Source of the DNA: Flavobacterium endoglycinae
GTDB taxonomy: Bacteria; Bacteroidota; Bacteroidia; Flavobacteriales; Flavobacteriaceae
Assembly (NCBI RefSeq): GCF_017352115.1
Contig: NZ_CP071448.1
Span: forward strand, 3,694,001-3,758,000
Reading direction: 5' to 3'
DNA length: 64,000 nucleotides
The translations under genes and the position numbers were made by a program. Positions 1-7,824 of the stretch are shown here, piece after piece. Position 1 is the first letter of the stretch. Every line of letters begins with the position of its first letter. The notes under the pieces were generated by a model. That model ran no database searches. It was given only the letters and a program-made list of their open reading frames with translations, and was not told where the DNA came from.

Positions 1-1
1 T

Positions 2-1321
2 TCTGATATGGATATGGAATCTTATTTATATGTGGCAAAACTAGTGGATTTAGTAAAATCTGGAAAAGTAAAAGAAGATTTGGTTGATGATGCCGTTCGC
101 CGAATTCTTCGTGTGAAATTTGAATTGGGATTATTTGATGATCCGTACCGATATTGTGATGAAAAACGTGAAAAAGAAGTTGTGGGAAGTAAGGCCAATA
201 ATGAAGGCGTTTTGGATATGGCAAAGAAATCGATCGTTTTATTAAAGAACGAGAAGAATTTACTGCCGCTAAAAAAATCAGGACAAAAAATCGCTTTGAT
301 TGGTGCTTTAGCAAATGATAAAAACAGTCCTTTAGGAAGCTGGAGAATTGCTGCTTCTGATGATACTGCAGTTTCGGTTTTAGAAGGAATGCAGCAATAC
401 AAAGACAATCAATTGGTTTTTGAAAAAGGTGCCGATTTATTAAAACAAAAAGCAACTTTTTTAACCGAAACAGTTTTCAATACTACAGATAAAACTGGTT
501 TTGAAGCAGCGAAAAAAGCAGCAAAAAATGCAGATGTTGTCGTAATGGTTTTAGGTGAATACGGTTTTCAAAGCGGTGAGGGAAGAAGCAGAACTGATTT
601 GAATTTGCCTGGATTACAACAAGAATTATTAGAAGAAATCTACAAAGTGAATCCGAATGTGGTTTTGGTTTTAAATAATGGACGTCCGTTGAGTATTCCA
701 TGGGCAGCCGAAAATGTTCCAGCAATTGTGGAAGCTTGGCATTTAGGAACTCAGACAGGAAATGCTGTGGCGCAGGTTTTATACGGAGATTACAATCCGA
801 GTGGAAAACTGCCAATGTCATTCCCGAGAAATGTAGGGCAGGTACCAATTTATTACAACAAATACAGCACAGGAAGACCAACAGACAGCGATAAAAACGT
901 TTTTTGGTCGCATTATATGGATGTAGAGAAAACGCCTCAATTTCCATTTGGTTTTGGATTAAGCTATACCACTTTCGATTATAAAAAACTGAAATTGAAT
1001 AAAACGTCTTTTGCAAAAGGCGAAAAAGTTGAGGTAAGCGTTGAAGTTACAAACTCTGGAAATTATGATGGAAAAGAAGTCGTTCAATTGTATATTCATG
1101 ATGAATATGCGAGTATCGTTCGTCCAATTAAAGAATTAAAAGGTTTTGAATTGGTGAATCTTAAAAAAGGAGAAACTAAAACCGTAAAATTTACTTTAAC
1201 AGATAAAGAACTTGGTTTTTATGATAACGAAGGAAAATATCTTGTAGAACCAGGAACGTTTAAAATCATGGTTGGAGGAAGCTCTGATAAAGGATTGCAG
1301 GGTGGTTTTGAGATTCTCTAA
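2..1321 (+). CDS. GH3 beta-glycosidase, C-terminal part (5' cut by window edge)
   Basis: The reading frame is open from base 2 and has no convincing start, so the gene begins upstream and the first in-frame ATG at 8 is internal. The visible ~439 residues hold the end of the GH3 TIM barrel (SDMDMES, then the helix ending in RVKFELGLFDDPY), the alpha/beta sandwich domain with a SGEGRSRTDL segment that carries the usual acid/base Glu region, and a C-terminal fibronectin-III-like domain with VTNSGNYDGKEVVQLY. This layout matches BglX-type periplasmic beta-glucosidases. The nucleophile Asp region lies off the window. Beside a mannan locus it could trim glucosides or mannosides released from glucomannan; that role is inferred. 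Confidence 0.9.
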   Translation, partial: SDMDMESYLYVAKLVDLVKSGKVKEDLVDDAVRRILRVKFELGLFDDPYRYCDEKREKEVVGSKANNEGVLDMAKKSIVLLKNEKNLLPLKKSGQKIALIGALANDKNSPLGSWRIAASDDTAVSVLEGMQQYKDNQLVFEKGADLLKQKATFLTETVFNTTDKTGFEAAKKAAKNADVVVMVLGEYGFQSGEGRSRTDLNLPGLQQELLEEIYKVNPNVVLVLNNGRPLSIPWAAENVPAIVEAWHLGTQTGNAVAQVLYGDYNPSGKLPMSFPRNVGQVPIYYNKYSTGRPTDSDKNVFWSHYMDVEKTPQFPFGFGLSYTTFDYKKLKLNKTSFAKGEKVEVSVEVTNSGNYDGKEVVQLYIHDEYASIVRPIKELKGFELVNLKKGETKTVKFTLTDKELGFYDNEGKYLVEPGTFKIMVGGSSDKGLQGGFEIL

Positions 1322-1356
1322 GGTTCAAAAGCACAAAGTAACAAAGGTTCAAAGTT
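1321..1356. repeat. CAAAG-rich imperfect direct repeat
   Basis: Starting at the GH3 stop codon, this stretch contains GGTTCAAA, CACAAAG, AACAAAGG and TTCAAAG in direct orientation. Similar ACAAAGG/TTCAAAG strings recur near 50.85, 51.32 and 58.55 kb, so it appears to be one arm or remnant of an interspersed family. Confidence 0.6.
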
Positions 1357-1359
1357 TTT

Positions 1360-1579
1360 TTAATCTCGCAAAGTCGCAAAGACGCAAAGATTTTTCAATA
1401 GCCCCTAGCTTTAGCTAGGGGAATAATAATAGAATTTGAAAAGGCTTTAGCCAAACTATTGTTAGTTTGGCTAAAGCCTTTTTCTTCTTTATTGTTTTTC
1501 TCATCCAGCTAAAGCTGGACGCAATTCAAACTTATATTTAAAAATTAAACTTTGCGTCTTTGCGACTTTGCGAGATTAA
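1360..1579. repeat. Mosaic of nested inverted repeats between GH3 and aldo/keto reductase genes
   Basis: A perfect 30-bp inverted repeat (1360-1389 and 1550-1579) encloses three smaller palindromes. Each arm contains three octamers of the form CGCAAAGN. The enclosed hairpins are CCCCTAGC/GCTAGGGG (1402-1421), an 18-bp arm hairpin around GGCTTTAGCCAAAC (1441-1480), and CCAGCT/AGCTGG (1505-1518). No ORF is present. The octamer arm recurs at 54147-54211. The RNA would fold into one long stem with three internal hairpins and could end GH3 transcription. Confidence 0.85.
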
Positions 1580-1663
1580 AAAAACATAACTTTTTAAATT
1601 AATAACTTTCGATATTTTTCTACCTTTAAAATCTATTAAAACTCCAACTTTTAAATAATAAAC

Positions 1664-2620
1664 ATGAAATATAACAGATGCGGCAGAAACGGATTATTAC
1701 TGCCTGAGATTTCTTTAGGATTATGGCATAATTTCGGTTCAGTAGACAATTTTGAAAATGCAGAGAGTATTGCTATTGAGGCTTTTAATAAAGGAATTAC
1801 ACACTTTGATTTAGCCAATAATTATGGTCCAGTTCCGGGTTCTGCTGAAGAGAATTTCGGAAAAATACTTTGGCATAATTTTCAGGGAAATCTGCGTGAT
1901 GAAATCGTGATTTCTACTAAAGCTGGTTATACGATGTGGAAAGGTCCTTATGGAGATTGGGGATCTCGAAAATATCTCCTTTCTAGTTTAGATCAGAGTT
2001 TGAAACGAATGAATATCGATTATGTAGATATTTTTTATTCACATCGTCCAGATCCGGAAACGCCAATTGAAGAAACGATGATGGCTTTAGATCATGCTGT
2101 TAGAAGCGGAAAAGCACTGTATGTTGGGATCAGTAATTATTCCGCAGAACAGACTCGTGTTGCGGTTGATGTTTTAAAACAATTGGGAACGCCATGTTTG
2201 ATTCACCAAGCGAAATATTCGATGTTGGAACGTTGGGTTGAAGATGGTTTGTTAGATGTTTTAGAAGAAAAAGGAGTGGGATGTATTGCCTTTTCGCCTT
2301 TAGCACAAGGACTTTTAACCGATAAATATTTAAAAGGAATTCCTGAAAATTCACGCGCTCATAATCCAAACGGACATTTGAAGGAAGATGAGGTTACGCA
2401 AGAAAGAATTCAGAAATTAATTCAGCTGAATGAAATTGCTCAGAACAGAAATCAGTCTTTGGCACAAATGGCTTTGGCTTGGCTGCAAAAAGACAAACGA
2501 ATTACTTCGGTTTTGATTGGTGCGAGTTCAGTAAAACAATTATGTAATAATATCGATTGTCTTGAAAATACGCAATTCACGCATGATGAATTAAATGCGA
2601 TTGAGAAGATTTTAGCATAG
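1664..2620 (+). CDS. Aldo/keto reductase, YghZ / L-glyceraldehyde-3-phosphate reductase type
   Basis: This 318-residue protein is full length for the AKR family that includes E. coli YghZ and the Kv-beta-like reductases. Visible signatures are the N-terminal GRNGLLLPEISLGLWHNFG, the catalytic-site segment FDLANNYGP with Asp and Tyr, DIFYSHRPDPETPIEE, and SPLAQGLLTDKY near the NADP-binding end. It should reduce aldehydes or ketoses with NADPH in the cytoplasm; the true substrate is unknown. It appears monocistronic, with the repeat mosaic upstream and a palindromic repeat downstream where it converges on the mannan operon. Involvement in mannan sugar metabolism is only suggested by position. 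Confidence 0.88.
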   Translation: MKYNRCGRNGLLLPEISLGLWHNFGSVDNFENAESIAIEAFNKGITHFDLANNYGPVPGSAEENFGKILWHNFQGNLRDEIVISTKAGYTMWKGPYGDWGSRKYLLSSLDQSLKRMNIDYVDIFYSHRPDPETPIEETMMALDHAVRSGKALYVGISNYSAEQTRVAVDVLKQLGTPCLIHQAKYSMLERWVEDGLLDVLEEKGVGCIAFSPLAQGLLTDKYLKGIPENSRAHNPNGHLKEDEVTQERIQKLIQLNEIAQNRNQSLAQMALAWLQKDKRITSVLIGASSVKQLCNNIDCLENTQFTHDELNAIEKILA

Positions 2621-2644
2621 TTTTTTGAAAAGTAAAATGTGATT

Positions 2645-2717
2645 GTAGAGACGCACCGCAGTGCGTCTTATGCGTATCGAATTTACAGAACCTAGACGCA
2701 CTGCGGTGCGTCTCTAC
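2645..2717. repeat. Nested palindrome pair (GAGACGCAC family) between convergent genes
   Basis: Arms of 24 bp at 2645-2668 and 2694-2717 are perfect reverse complements. Each arm is itself a palindrome, GACGCAC-CGCA-GTGCGTC. The unit can fold as two small hairpins or one long stem, the layout of a paired REP element. It lies between the stop codons of the aldo/keto reductase and the GH5 gene and may act as a bidirectional terminator. Confidence 0.85.
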
Positions 2718-2739
2718 AAAAACAGGAAAAATAATATCG

Positions 2740-4026
2740 TTATTTCTTCAATTCTAAATTGTATTTTTTTACAATTTCTAAAGTTGATTTATCTCCGTTA
2801 AAAACAGAATTTAAACCTTGCGGTTCCTGCGGAGGATCTGTAGTTAACGGATCTCCAGGATTCCATTTTCCAGTTTCGTTTACTGCTTTTCCTTCACCGC
2901 CATAACCCCAAAAATTTGCTGCCTGCAACGGACCGCCATTTTTACGACTTTCAACTACTCTTCCAAAAATGTAGCTGTAAAATTGATCGCGGTAAACGGA
3001 AGGCGCACCAGCATTTAAATTTTCATTTTCTCTCGGAAGCCCAAATTCTTCAATAATAATAGGTCTTTTTAAGTTGTTGGCTACTTTAATATGGTCATCA
3101 ATATATTTTCCTGTGTTTTCGATTGTTTTTGATATGGTTGCTTCGGCATTATCGGCTTTAAACCAGTTCCAGTTTTTTGGCCAAATGTGCATGGTTAGAT
3201 AATCAATATTTGGGTTTTGATGCGTTCTTTCAAAAATTTCCATGCTGTCGTTCGAACTGTTTTTTCCTTCAGAACCTGTAGAAACCAAATGATTTTGGTC
3301 TAAACTGTCGATCAAATCGACAATATTGTTCAGCCATTTGGTGAATTTTGCTTCGTTTTCTGGCGTAAAAGTTCGTGGTTCATTTCCAACCTGCCACGCC
3401 ATAATCGTATTGTCTTCGTTGTATTTCTTTTTAGAATAAACGTTAGTTCTTCCAATAATAAACTTCACATGATTGCTCAGTGCCTCCATACAAGGTTCGC
3501 AGCTGTGAAACTGTTCTGTATACGACATAAATTGAGGCCATGTATTCGGTGGAATATTTGGAACTGGAACTGGACCTTTGCCATTCCATTCTAAATATTG
3601 CGACATTCCTCCCGACCATTCCCAGTTATTGGTCAAGTACAAAACCGCATACATTTTGCGTTTGCTCATTTCGTTAATCAAGAAATCCAAACCGTCCAAT
3701 AAATCTTCATCATATTTTCCTTGTTCGTATTGCAAAGCCGGACGAACGGTGAAATCATATTTTCCGCCATCGGCACCAACCAAAATACGTAAATTATCGA
3801 TTCCGTTTTTTTTCATGAAATCCAATTCACGTAAAAGTCTTTTACGGTCACCTATTTTTTTAGAAGCCAGCATACTTCCGTACCAGTAATTGGTTCCAAT
3901 ATAAGCGTAAGGTGTATTGCCTTTGTAAAATTCGTTTCCTTTTACGGTAATTCTTTCCTGCGCCTGACAAGCCATTACAACAAAAATCAAGGCTGCAGAA
4001 AGTGTTTTGAAAAAATGGTTTTTCAT
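2740..4026 (-). CDS. GH5 endo-beta-1,4-mannanase, lipoprotein
   Basis: This 428-residue GH5 enzyme resembles subfamily 7 mannanases. A short hydrophobic leader ends in VVMAC with Cys20 as the lipidation site; the following QAQERIT lacks an acidic surface-export signal, so a periplasmic anchor is likely. The acid/base is Glu216 in WQVGNEPR and the nucleophile is Glu327 in IIEEFG. NYWYG near residue 46 and HIWPKNW near 280 fit the substrate groove. It is the last gene of the leftward operon, 152 bases beyond the GH26 gene, with a structured repeat in the gap. It should cut mannan or mannooligosaccharides to mannobiose. Specificity for mannan rather than glucan is inferred from subfamily features and neighbours. 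Confidence 0.9.
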   Translation of the reverse strand: MKNHFFKTLSAALIFVVMACQAQERITVKGNEFYKGNTPYAYIGTNYWYGSMLASKKIGDRKRLLRELDFMKKNGIDNLRILVGADGGKYDFTVRPALQYEQGKYDEDLLDGLDFLINEMSKRKMYAVLYLTNNWEWSGGMSQYLEWNGKGPVPVPNIPPNTWPQFMSYTEQFHSCEPCMEALSNHVKFIIGRTNVYSKKKYNEDNTIMAWQVGNEPRTFTPENEAKFTKWLNNIVDLIDSLDQNHLVSTGSEGKNSSNDSMEIFERTHQNPNIDYLTMHIWPKNWNWFKADNAEATISKTIENTGKYIDDHIKVANNLKRPIIIEEFGLPRENENLNAGAPSVYRDQFYSYIFGRVVESRKNGGPLQAANFWGYGGEGKAVNETGKWNPGDPLTTDPPQEPQGLNSVFNGDKSTLEIVKKYNLELKK

Positions 4027-4040
4027 AATTTATATTTTAA

Positions 4041-4122
4041 GGAGCTAATCCTGCTATCCGTTACAATCTTTTGTGGCGAACCCCTCCACAAAAGGATTTT
4101 CACTCCTATCAGGGCTAGGGCT
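4041..4122 (-). repeat. Structured intergenic element with terminal stem and internal hairpin
   Basis: Read on the minus strand, between the GH26 stop and the GH5 start, this ~82-base unit begins AGCCCTAGCCCTGATAGGAG and ends GGATAGCAGGATTAGCTCC. CTAGCCCTG near the 5' end can pair with CAGGATTAG near the 3' end. The centre forms a strong hairpin with arms CCACAAAAG / CTTTTGTGG (4068-4076 and 4086-4094). I recall closely similar units as widespread interspersed repeats in flavobacterial genomes, but could not check copy number here. Confidence 0.65.
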
Positions 4123-4178
4123 ATACGTTATTTTAGAAGTTTTGATTTTAACTTCAAACTTTAAACATGAAACAAAAA

Positions 4179-5408
4179 CTATTTCGGCATTTCATACATT
4201 TTTGGCAGAGAATTTACCAATGCTGATTTTGTTTTTAAACTGTACGTTTTGAAATCTGCTGTGTTTGAAACCGAACCGTTTGGAACATAATAACCATCTG
4301 TATTATTATTCCAGAACATAACGTAACTTATTTGAATGTCATTTTTAGTTAAAGCACTGTACAATAAAGTCGAAAACCAATCAGTAATGGCTGGATTTGT
4401 GTTGGTTACACGATAACCAGTTTCGGTTAAGGCTGCGATTTTGACTTTTGCTTTAGCATAATCAGAAAGAATTTTTAACTTAGAATTCGCTTTGTCAGAT
4501 CCAGTTTGTCCTTGATTATTGAAATCTCCGTAATTGTCCATTCCAATAATATCAACATATTTATCGCCCGGATATCGGCTTAAATAAGCAGTTTCCGTTG
4601 TATACGAATTGTCAGGAGAAAAGGCATATAAAATGTTATGAACGCCTTTTGTATTTTTTAAATAATCAACGGTAAACTGATACGCTTTTTTGTATTCATC
4701 GGCCGTGCAGTAATCCGCTCCCCACCAGAACCAGTTTCCGTCAAATTCGTGAAAAGGTCTGAAAATAATTGGAATCAATTCGCCGTTCGCACCTTTAAGA
4801 TTTGAAACAACACTGGCAACTTTGTCTAATTTTTTCTTGTACCATTCGTTGTTGGCTCCGCCAGGTAAAATACTTTTAAAAGCCGTTGCCTTTTGTTCCG
4901 AAGTCATGTCGGCCGTATAGAAAGATTCATCATTATACGGTTCTCTCAAATGCCAGCTAAAGGTGTTGATTATGCCTTTTGCGTAAGCGTTTTTAACATC
5001 TGATGTAATTTTAAGTTCCTGTTGATAGAACCAGTTATTGGCTTGTTCGTTATTGTTTTTATCAGTGATGAACATAAAATCAGAACCCAGAACGGCAGGA
5101 TCAAAACCCGTGTTTTTTTTGATATCAGATTCTCCGCCTGCATCTTGGTAAAAACTGTTGAAAGCATCCTGTTGTCCAATTGCAGTTTTGGTTTTCGCCA
5201 GTCTTTTTAAATTATAAAATAGGGCAACAGTCTCTTTCGTAGCATTGGCGTCGACCATGTAGGTTGCTGCATTTGATGTGGTTAAAGGATCGTCTTGCAT
5301 AGGATAATCGATTATAACTTCGTCAGAATCTTCTTTGTCTGAGGAACAGCTTGCGAGGGTTAAAATCGAAAGACTGAGAAATGCTATTTTAAGAAATGTT
5401 GTTTTCAT
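4179..5408 (-). CDS. GH26 endo-beta-1,4-mannanase, surface lipoprotein
   Basis: This 409-residue GH26 protein has a lipobox TLASC (Cys21) followed by SSDKEDSDE, an acidic tract of the kind that directs Bacteroidota lipoproteins to the cell surface. The acid/base is Glu221 in FRPFHEFDGNWFWWG and the nucleophile is Glu329 in ALTETGY. SWHLREPYN near residue 151 lines the active site. It should cut mannan outside the cell, feeding the SusC/SusD pair. One base separates its start from the stop of the upstream epimerase gene, so the two are translationally close. The family call is firm; surface exposure is inferred from the tract after the cysteine. Confidence 0.92.
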   Translation of the reverse strand: MKTTFLKIAFLSLSILTLASCSSDKEDSDEVIIDYPMQDDPLTTSNAATYMVDANATKETVALFYNLKRLAKTKTAIGQQDAFNSFYQDAGGESDIKKNTGFDPAVLGSDFMFITDKNNNEQANNWFYQQELKITSDVKNAYAKGIINTFSWHLREPYNDESFYTADMTSEQKATAFKSILPGGANNEWYKKKLDKVASVVSNLKGANGELIPIIFRPFHEFDGNWFWWGADYCTADEYKKAYQFTVDYLKNTKGVHNILYAFSPDNSYTTETAYLSRYPGDKYVDIIGMDNYGDFNNQGQTGSDKANSKLKILSDYAKAKVKIAALTETGYRVTNTNPAITDWFSTLLYSALTKNDIQISYVMFWNNNTDGYYVPNGSVSNTADFKTYSLKTKSALVNSLPKMYEMPK

Positions 5409-5409
5409 T

Positions 5410-6600
5410 TTACGTTTTAATTCGGTTAATAAGTTCCAAACAGGCTCTGCCGTTGTGATAAGGGCATTTCCAAAAACCTGCTTTGTCTTTTTGCATTACA
5501 GAATAATCGCTGTAAATTCCCCAAAACCATTCGCCGTTTTCTGTGTCGAGAATGTATTTTTTGGTGAATTCCCAGTTTTTGTACACAATATCCAGATATT
5601 CTTCTTTACCGGTTAATTGGTACGCATTATAAAAACCAATTAAGGCTTCGGCTTGCGGCCACCAATGTTTTTCGGCAATTAATTCTTTTTTTTCTGGATC
5701 GTATTCGTACCATAATCCGCCATCAGAATCGATTCCTTTTTTTGTGGCTTCGGCAATTTGGATTGCGTATTTTTTATAATTGGCAATTAAAGTTTCATCT
5801 CCAGAAATTTCAGCACATTGCTGTAAAAGCCAAGCTGCTTCAATATCGTGTCCGTATGAAATAACGTCTGGTTTTTCGACCCATTTTTCATCAAAAAACA
5901 AACGAAGATTTCCAGTTTCGGTATTAATAAAATGTTTTTCAATGGTTTCGAGAAGCTCAATCATACTATTTTGAAGCGTCTTGTTTTTCCACACTTTATA
6001 CAAATTCGCATAGGCTTCAATAATATGAAGGTGCGTATTCATCGTTTTCTTCTCGTTGGCGTCTTTTTCGCTTAAACGCAAGTCATCAATGGGTTTCCAG
6101 TCTCTTGTAAAAGCTTCCAGATACCCTTTGTTTACAGGGTCATAACTATAATCTTGAATTTTAGAATATAAATTAATGGCAATTTCTAAAGCTTTTTCAT
6201 TTTTAGAAATGGCATAAAATTCAGATAATGCGTAGATTGCAAATGCCAGCGCATAAATTTGGTTTTTGGTATCTTTTGGAGTTTTATCGGCATTGATGCT
6301 CCAAAAAAGACCGCCAAATTGATTGTCATAAAAGTGTTCAGACAGAAACTCAAAGGCTCTTTCAGCCAGTTTTTTGTGGTTTTCGTTTTTTGTGGTCTGA
6401 TAACTGGCTGAAAACGTCCATAAAATACGGGCGTTTAAAACTGAACCTTTTTCTGAATCTGCTATAATGTGATCGTTAAAATCAATCTGGCCAATGAAAC
6501 CTCCGTTTTGATTGTCGATGGTATTTTTTGACCAATATTTAAGAATAGAATCCAGTTCGGTTTCTAATTCTGATTTTAACTGTTTTAATTTTTTTGACAC
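5410..6600 (-). CDS. Mannobiose / cellobiose 2-epimerase (AGE family)
   Basis: This 396-residue cytoplasmic protein has the (alpha/alpha)6 barrel signatures of N-acylglucosamine 2-epimerase relatives: NQNGGFIGQID at the N-terminus, SYGHDIEAAWLL and KHWWPQAEALIGF with the catalytic His pair, and GEWFWGI before a C-terminal CPYHNGRACLE. It has no signal peptide. Placed directly before a GH130 phosphorylase gene, it is expected to convert beta-1,4-mannobiose to mannosyl-glucose, the pathway described in Bacteroides fragilis. Only six bases separate it from the GH130 gene. Cellobiose 2-epimerase is the alternative generic name, and the operon supports mannobiose as the physiological substrate. 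Confidence 0.92.
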   Translation of the reverse strand: MSKKLKQLKSELETELDSILKYWSKNTIDNQNGGFIGQIDFNDHIIADSEKGSVLNARILWTFSASYQTTKNENHKKLAERAFEFLSEHFYDNQFGGLFWSINADKTPKDTKNQIYALAFAIYALSEFYAISKNEKALEIAINLYSKIQDYSYDPVNKGYLEAFTRDWKPIDDLRLSEKDANEKKTMNTHLHIIEAYANLYKVWKNKTLQNSMIELLETIEKHFINTETGNLRLFFDEKWVEKPDVISYGHDIEAAWLLQQCAEISGDETLIANYKKYAIQIAEATKKGIDSDGGLWYEYDPEKKELIAEKHWWPQAEALIGFYNAYQLTGKEEYLDIVYKNWEFTKKYILDTENGEWFWGIYSDYSVMQKDKAGFWKCPYHNGRACLELINRIKT

Positions 6601-6606
6601 TTGGAA

Positions 6607-7797
6607 TTATATTGCGTTGTTTTTTTCGATTTGGCTGATGATCGTTTCTACAGAACCTGCTGAAATAAAGGTGTCTGCTGGCGCATTCGTTACATAATCG
6701 ACTAATTTTTCTACAGAAGAAACAGCAACATGCATTCTGGTATCTGATGAAGCGTAATACACATACACAGTTCCGTCTGCATCTTCAATCCATCCGTTTG
6801 AAAATAATACATTCGATACATCGCCGACTCTTTCTATTCCTTCCGGTCCCATAAAATGTCCAGCTGGAACGTGCGTCACTTTCGAAATATCATGTAAGTC
6901 AGTCATGAACATATATAAGGTGTAGCGTAATCCTGCAGCGGTATTGCGAACTCCGTGTGCCAGATGTAACCAGCCTTTTGACGTTTTGATAGGAGCAGGG
7001 CCAAGACCGTTTTTTAATTCATAAATCGTATGATATTGTTTTCCAAAAATTATTTTTTCGTCTTTTACAACTGGATTCGTCATATCGTCAACATATCCTA
7101 AACCAATTCCGCCGCCTGAACCAACATCAATAAATCCATCCTGCGGACGTGTGTATAAAGCGTATTTTCCGTTTACGAATTCGGGGTGTAAAACCACATT
7201 TCGCTGTTGTCCTGTATTTGAAATTAAATCAGGAAGCCTTTCCCAATTGATTAAATCTTTTGAACGCACGATTCCTGCATTGGCTACAGCCGAACTTGTA
7301 TCGCCTTTTGGAGCTTTTGGATCTTTTCTTTCGGTGCAGAAAATACCGTAAACCCAGCCGTCTTCATGGTTAATTAAACGCATGTCATAAACGTTTGTAT
7401 CGGGTTCTGCAGTCTGCGGAATCACGCAAGGTTTGTTCCAGAATTTGAAATTATCGATTCCGTTTGGACTTTCTGCAATAGCAAAAAATGATTTTCGGTC
7501 AATTCCTTCTACGCGTACGGCAAGAAGATATTTTCCGTTCCATTTCATTGCTCCAGCGTTAAAAGCGGCATTCATCCCAATTCGTTCCTGTAAAAACGGA
7601 TTTGTTTTTTCGTTAAGATCAAAACGCCAGTTCAACGGAACGTGAGCAGCAGTTACTACAGGGTTTTTATAACGTTCATAGATTCCGTTTCCTGCTTTTT
7701 CTTCAGGAGTGTTTTTTTTCTCGATGAGCGCTTTATGTTCGTTTTCTAATGCCGTTTTTCTTTGTTGAAATGTGGCTGAAGAGGTTATTGTTGTCAT
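6607..7797 (-). CDS. GH130 4-O-beta-D-mannosyl-D-glucose phosphorylase
   Basis: At 396 residues this matches the length of GH130 subfamily 1 enzymes. Visible signatures are RYKNPVVTAAHVPLNWRFD, FNAGAMKWNGKYLLAVRVEG, and the catalytic Asp138 in VYDMRL followed by FCTERKDP. It lacks a signal peptide and acts in the cytoplasm, splitting Man-beta-1,4-Glc with phosphate to alpha-mannose-1-phosphate and glucose. It sits between the sugar symporter gene (27-base gap) and the epimerase gene (6-base gap), the same trio known from B. fragilis mannan catabolism. The first residues MTTITSSATF are not conserved features, so a slightly later start is possible. Confidence 0.93.
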   Translation of the reverse strand: MTTITSSATFQQRKTALENEHKALIEKKNTPEEKAGNGIYERYKNPVVTAAHVPLNWRFDLNEKTNPFLQERIGMNAAFNAGAMKWNGKYLLAVRVEGIDRKSFFAIAESPNGIDNFKFWNKPCVIPQTAEPDTNVYDMRLINHEDGWVYGIFCTERKDPKAPKGDTSSAVANAGIVRSKDLINWERLPDLISNTGQQRNVVLHPEFVNGKYALYTRPQDGFIDVGSGGGIGLGYVDDMTNPVVKDEKIIFGKQYHTIYELKNGLGPAPIKTSKGWLHLAHGVRNTAAGLRYTLYMFMTDLHDISKVTHVPAGHFMGPEGIERVGDVSNVLFSNGWIEDADGTVYVYYASSDTRMHVAVSSVEKLVDYVTNAPADTFISAGSVETIISQIEKNNAI

Positions 7798-7824
7798 ATA
7801 TTTTTGATTTCGGTATCTTATTTT

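Noticed and set aside
483..1016. A 177-codon antisense frame in the GH3 gene
   Set aside because: It is antisense to an unmistakable GH3 sequence and shows no domain; AT-rich codon use produces such shadows throughout the window.
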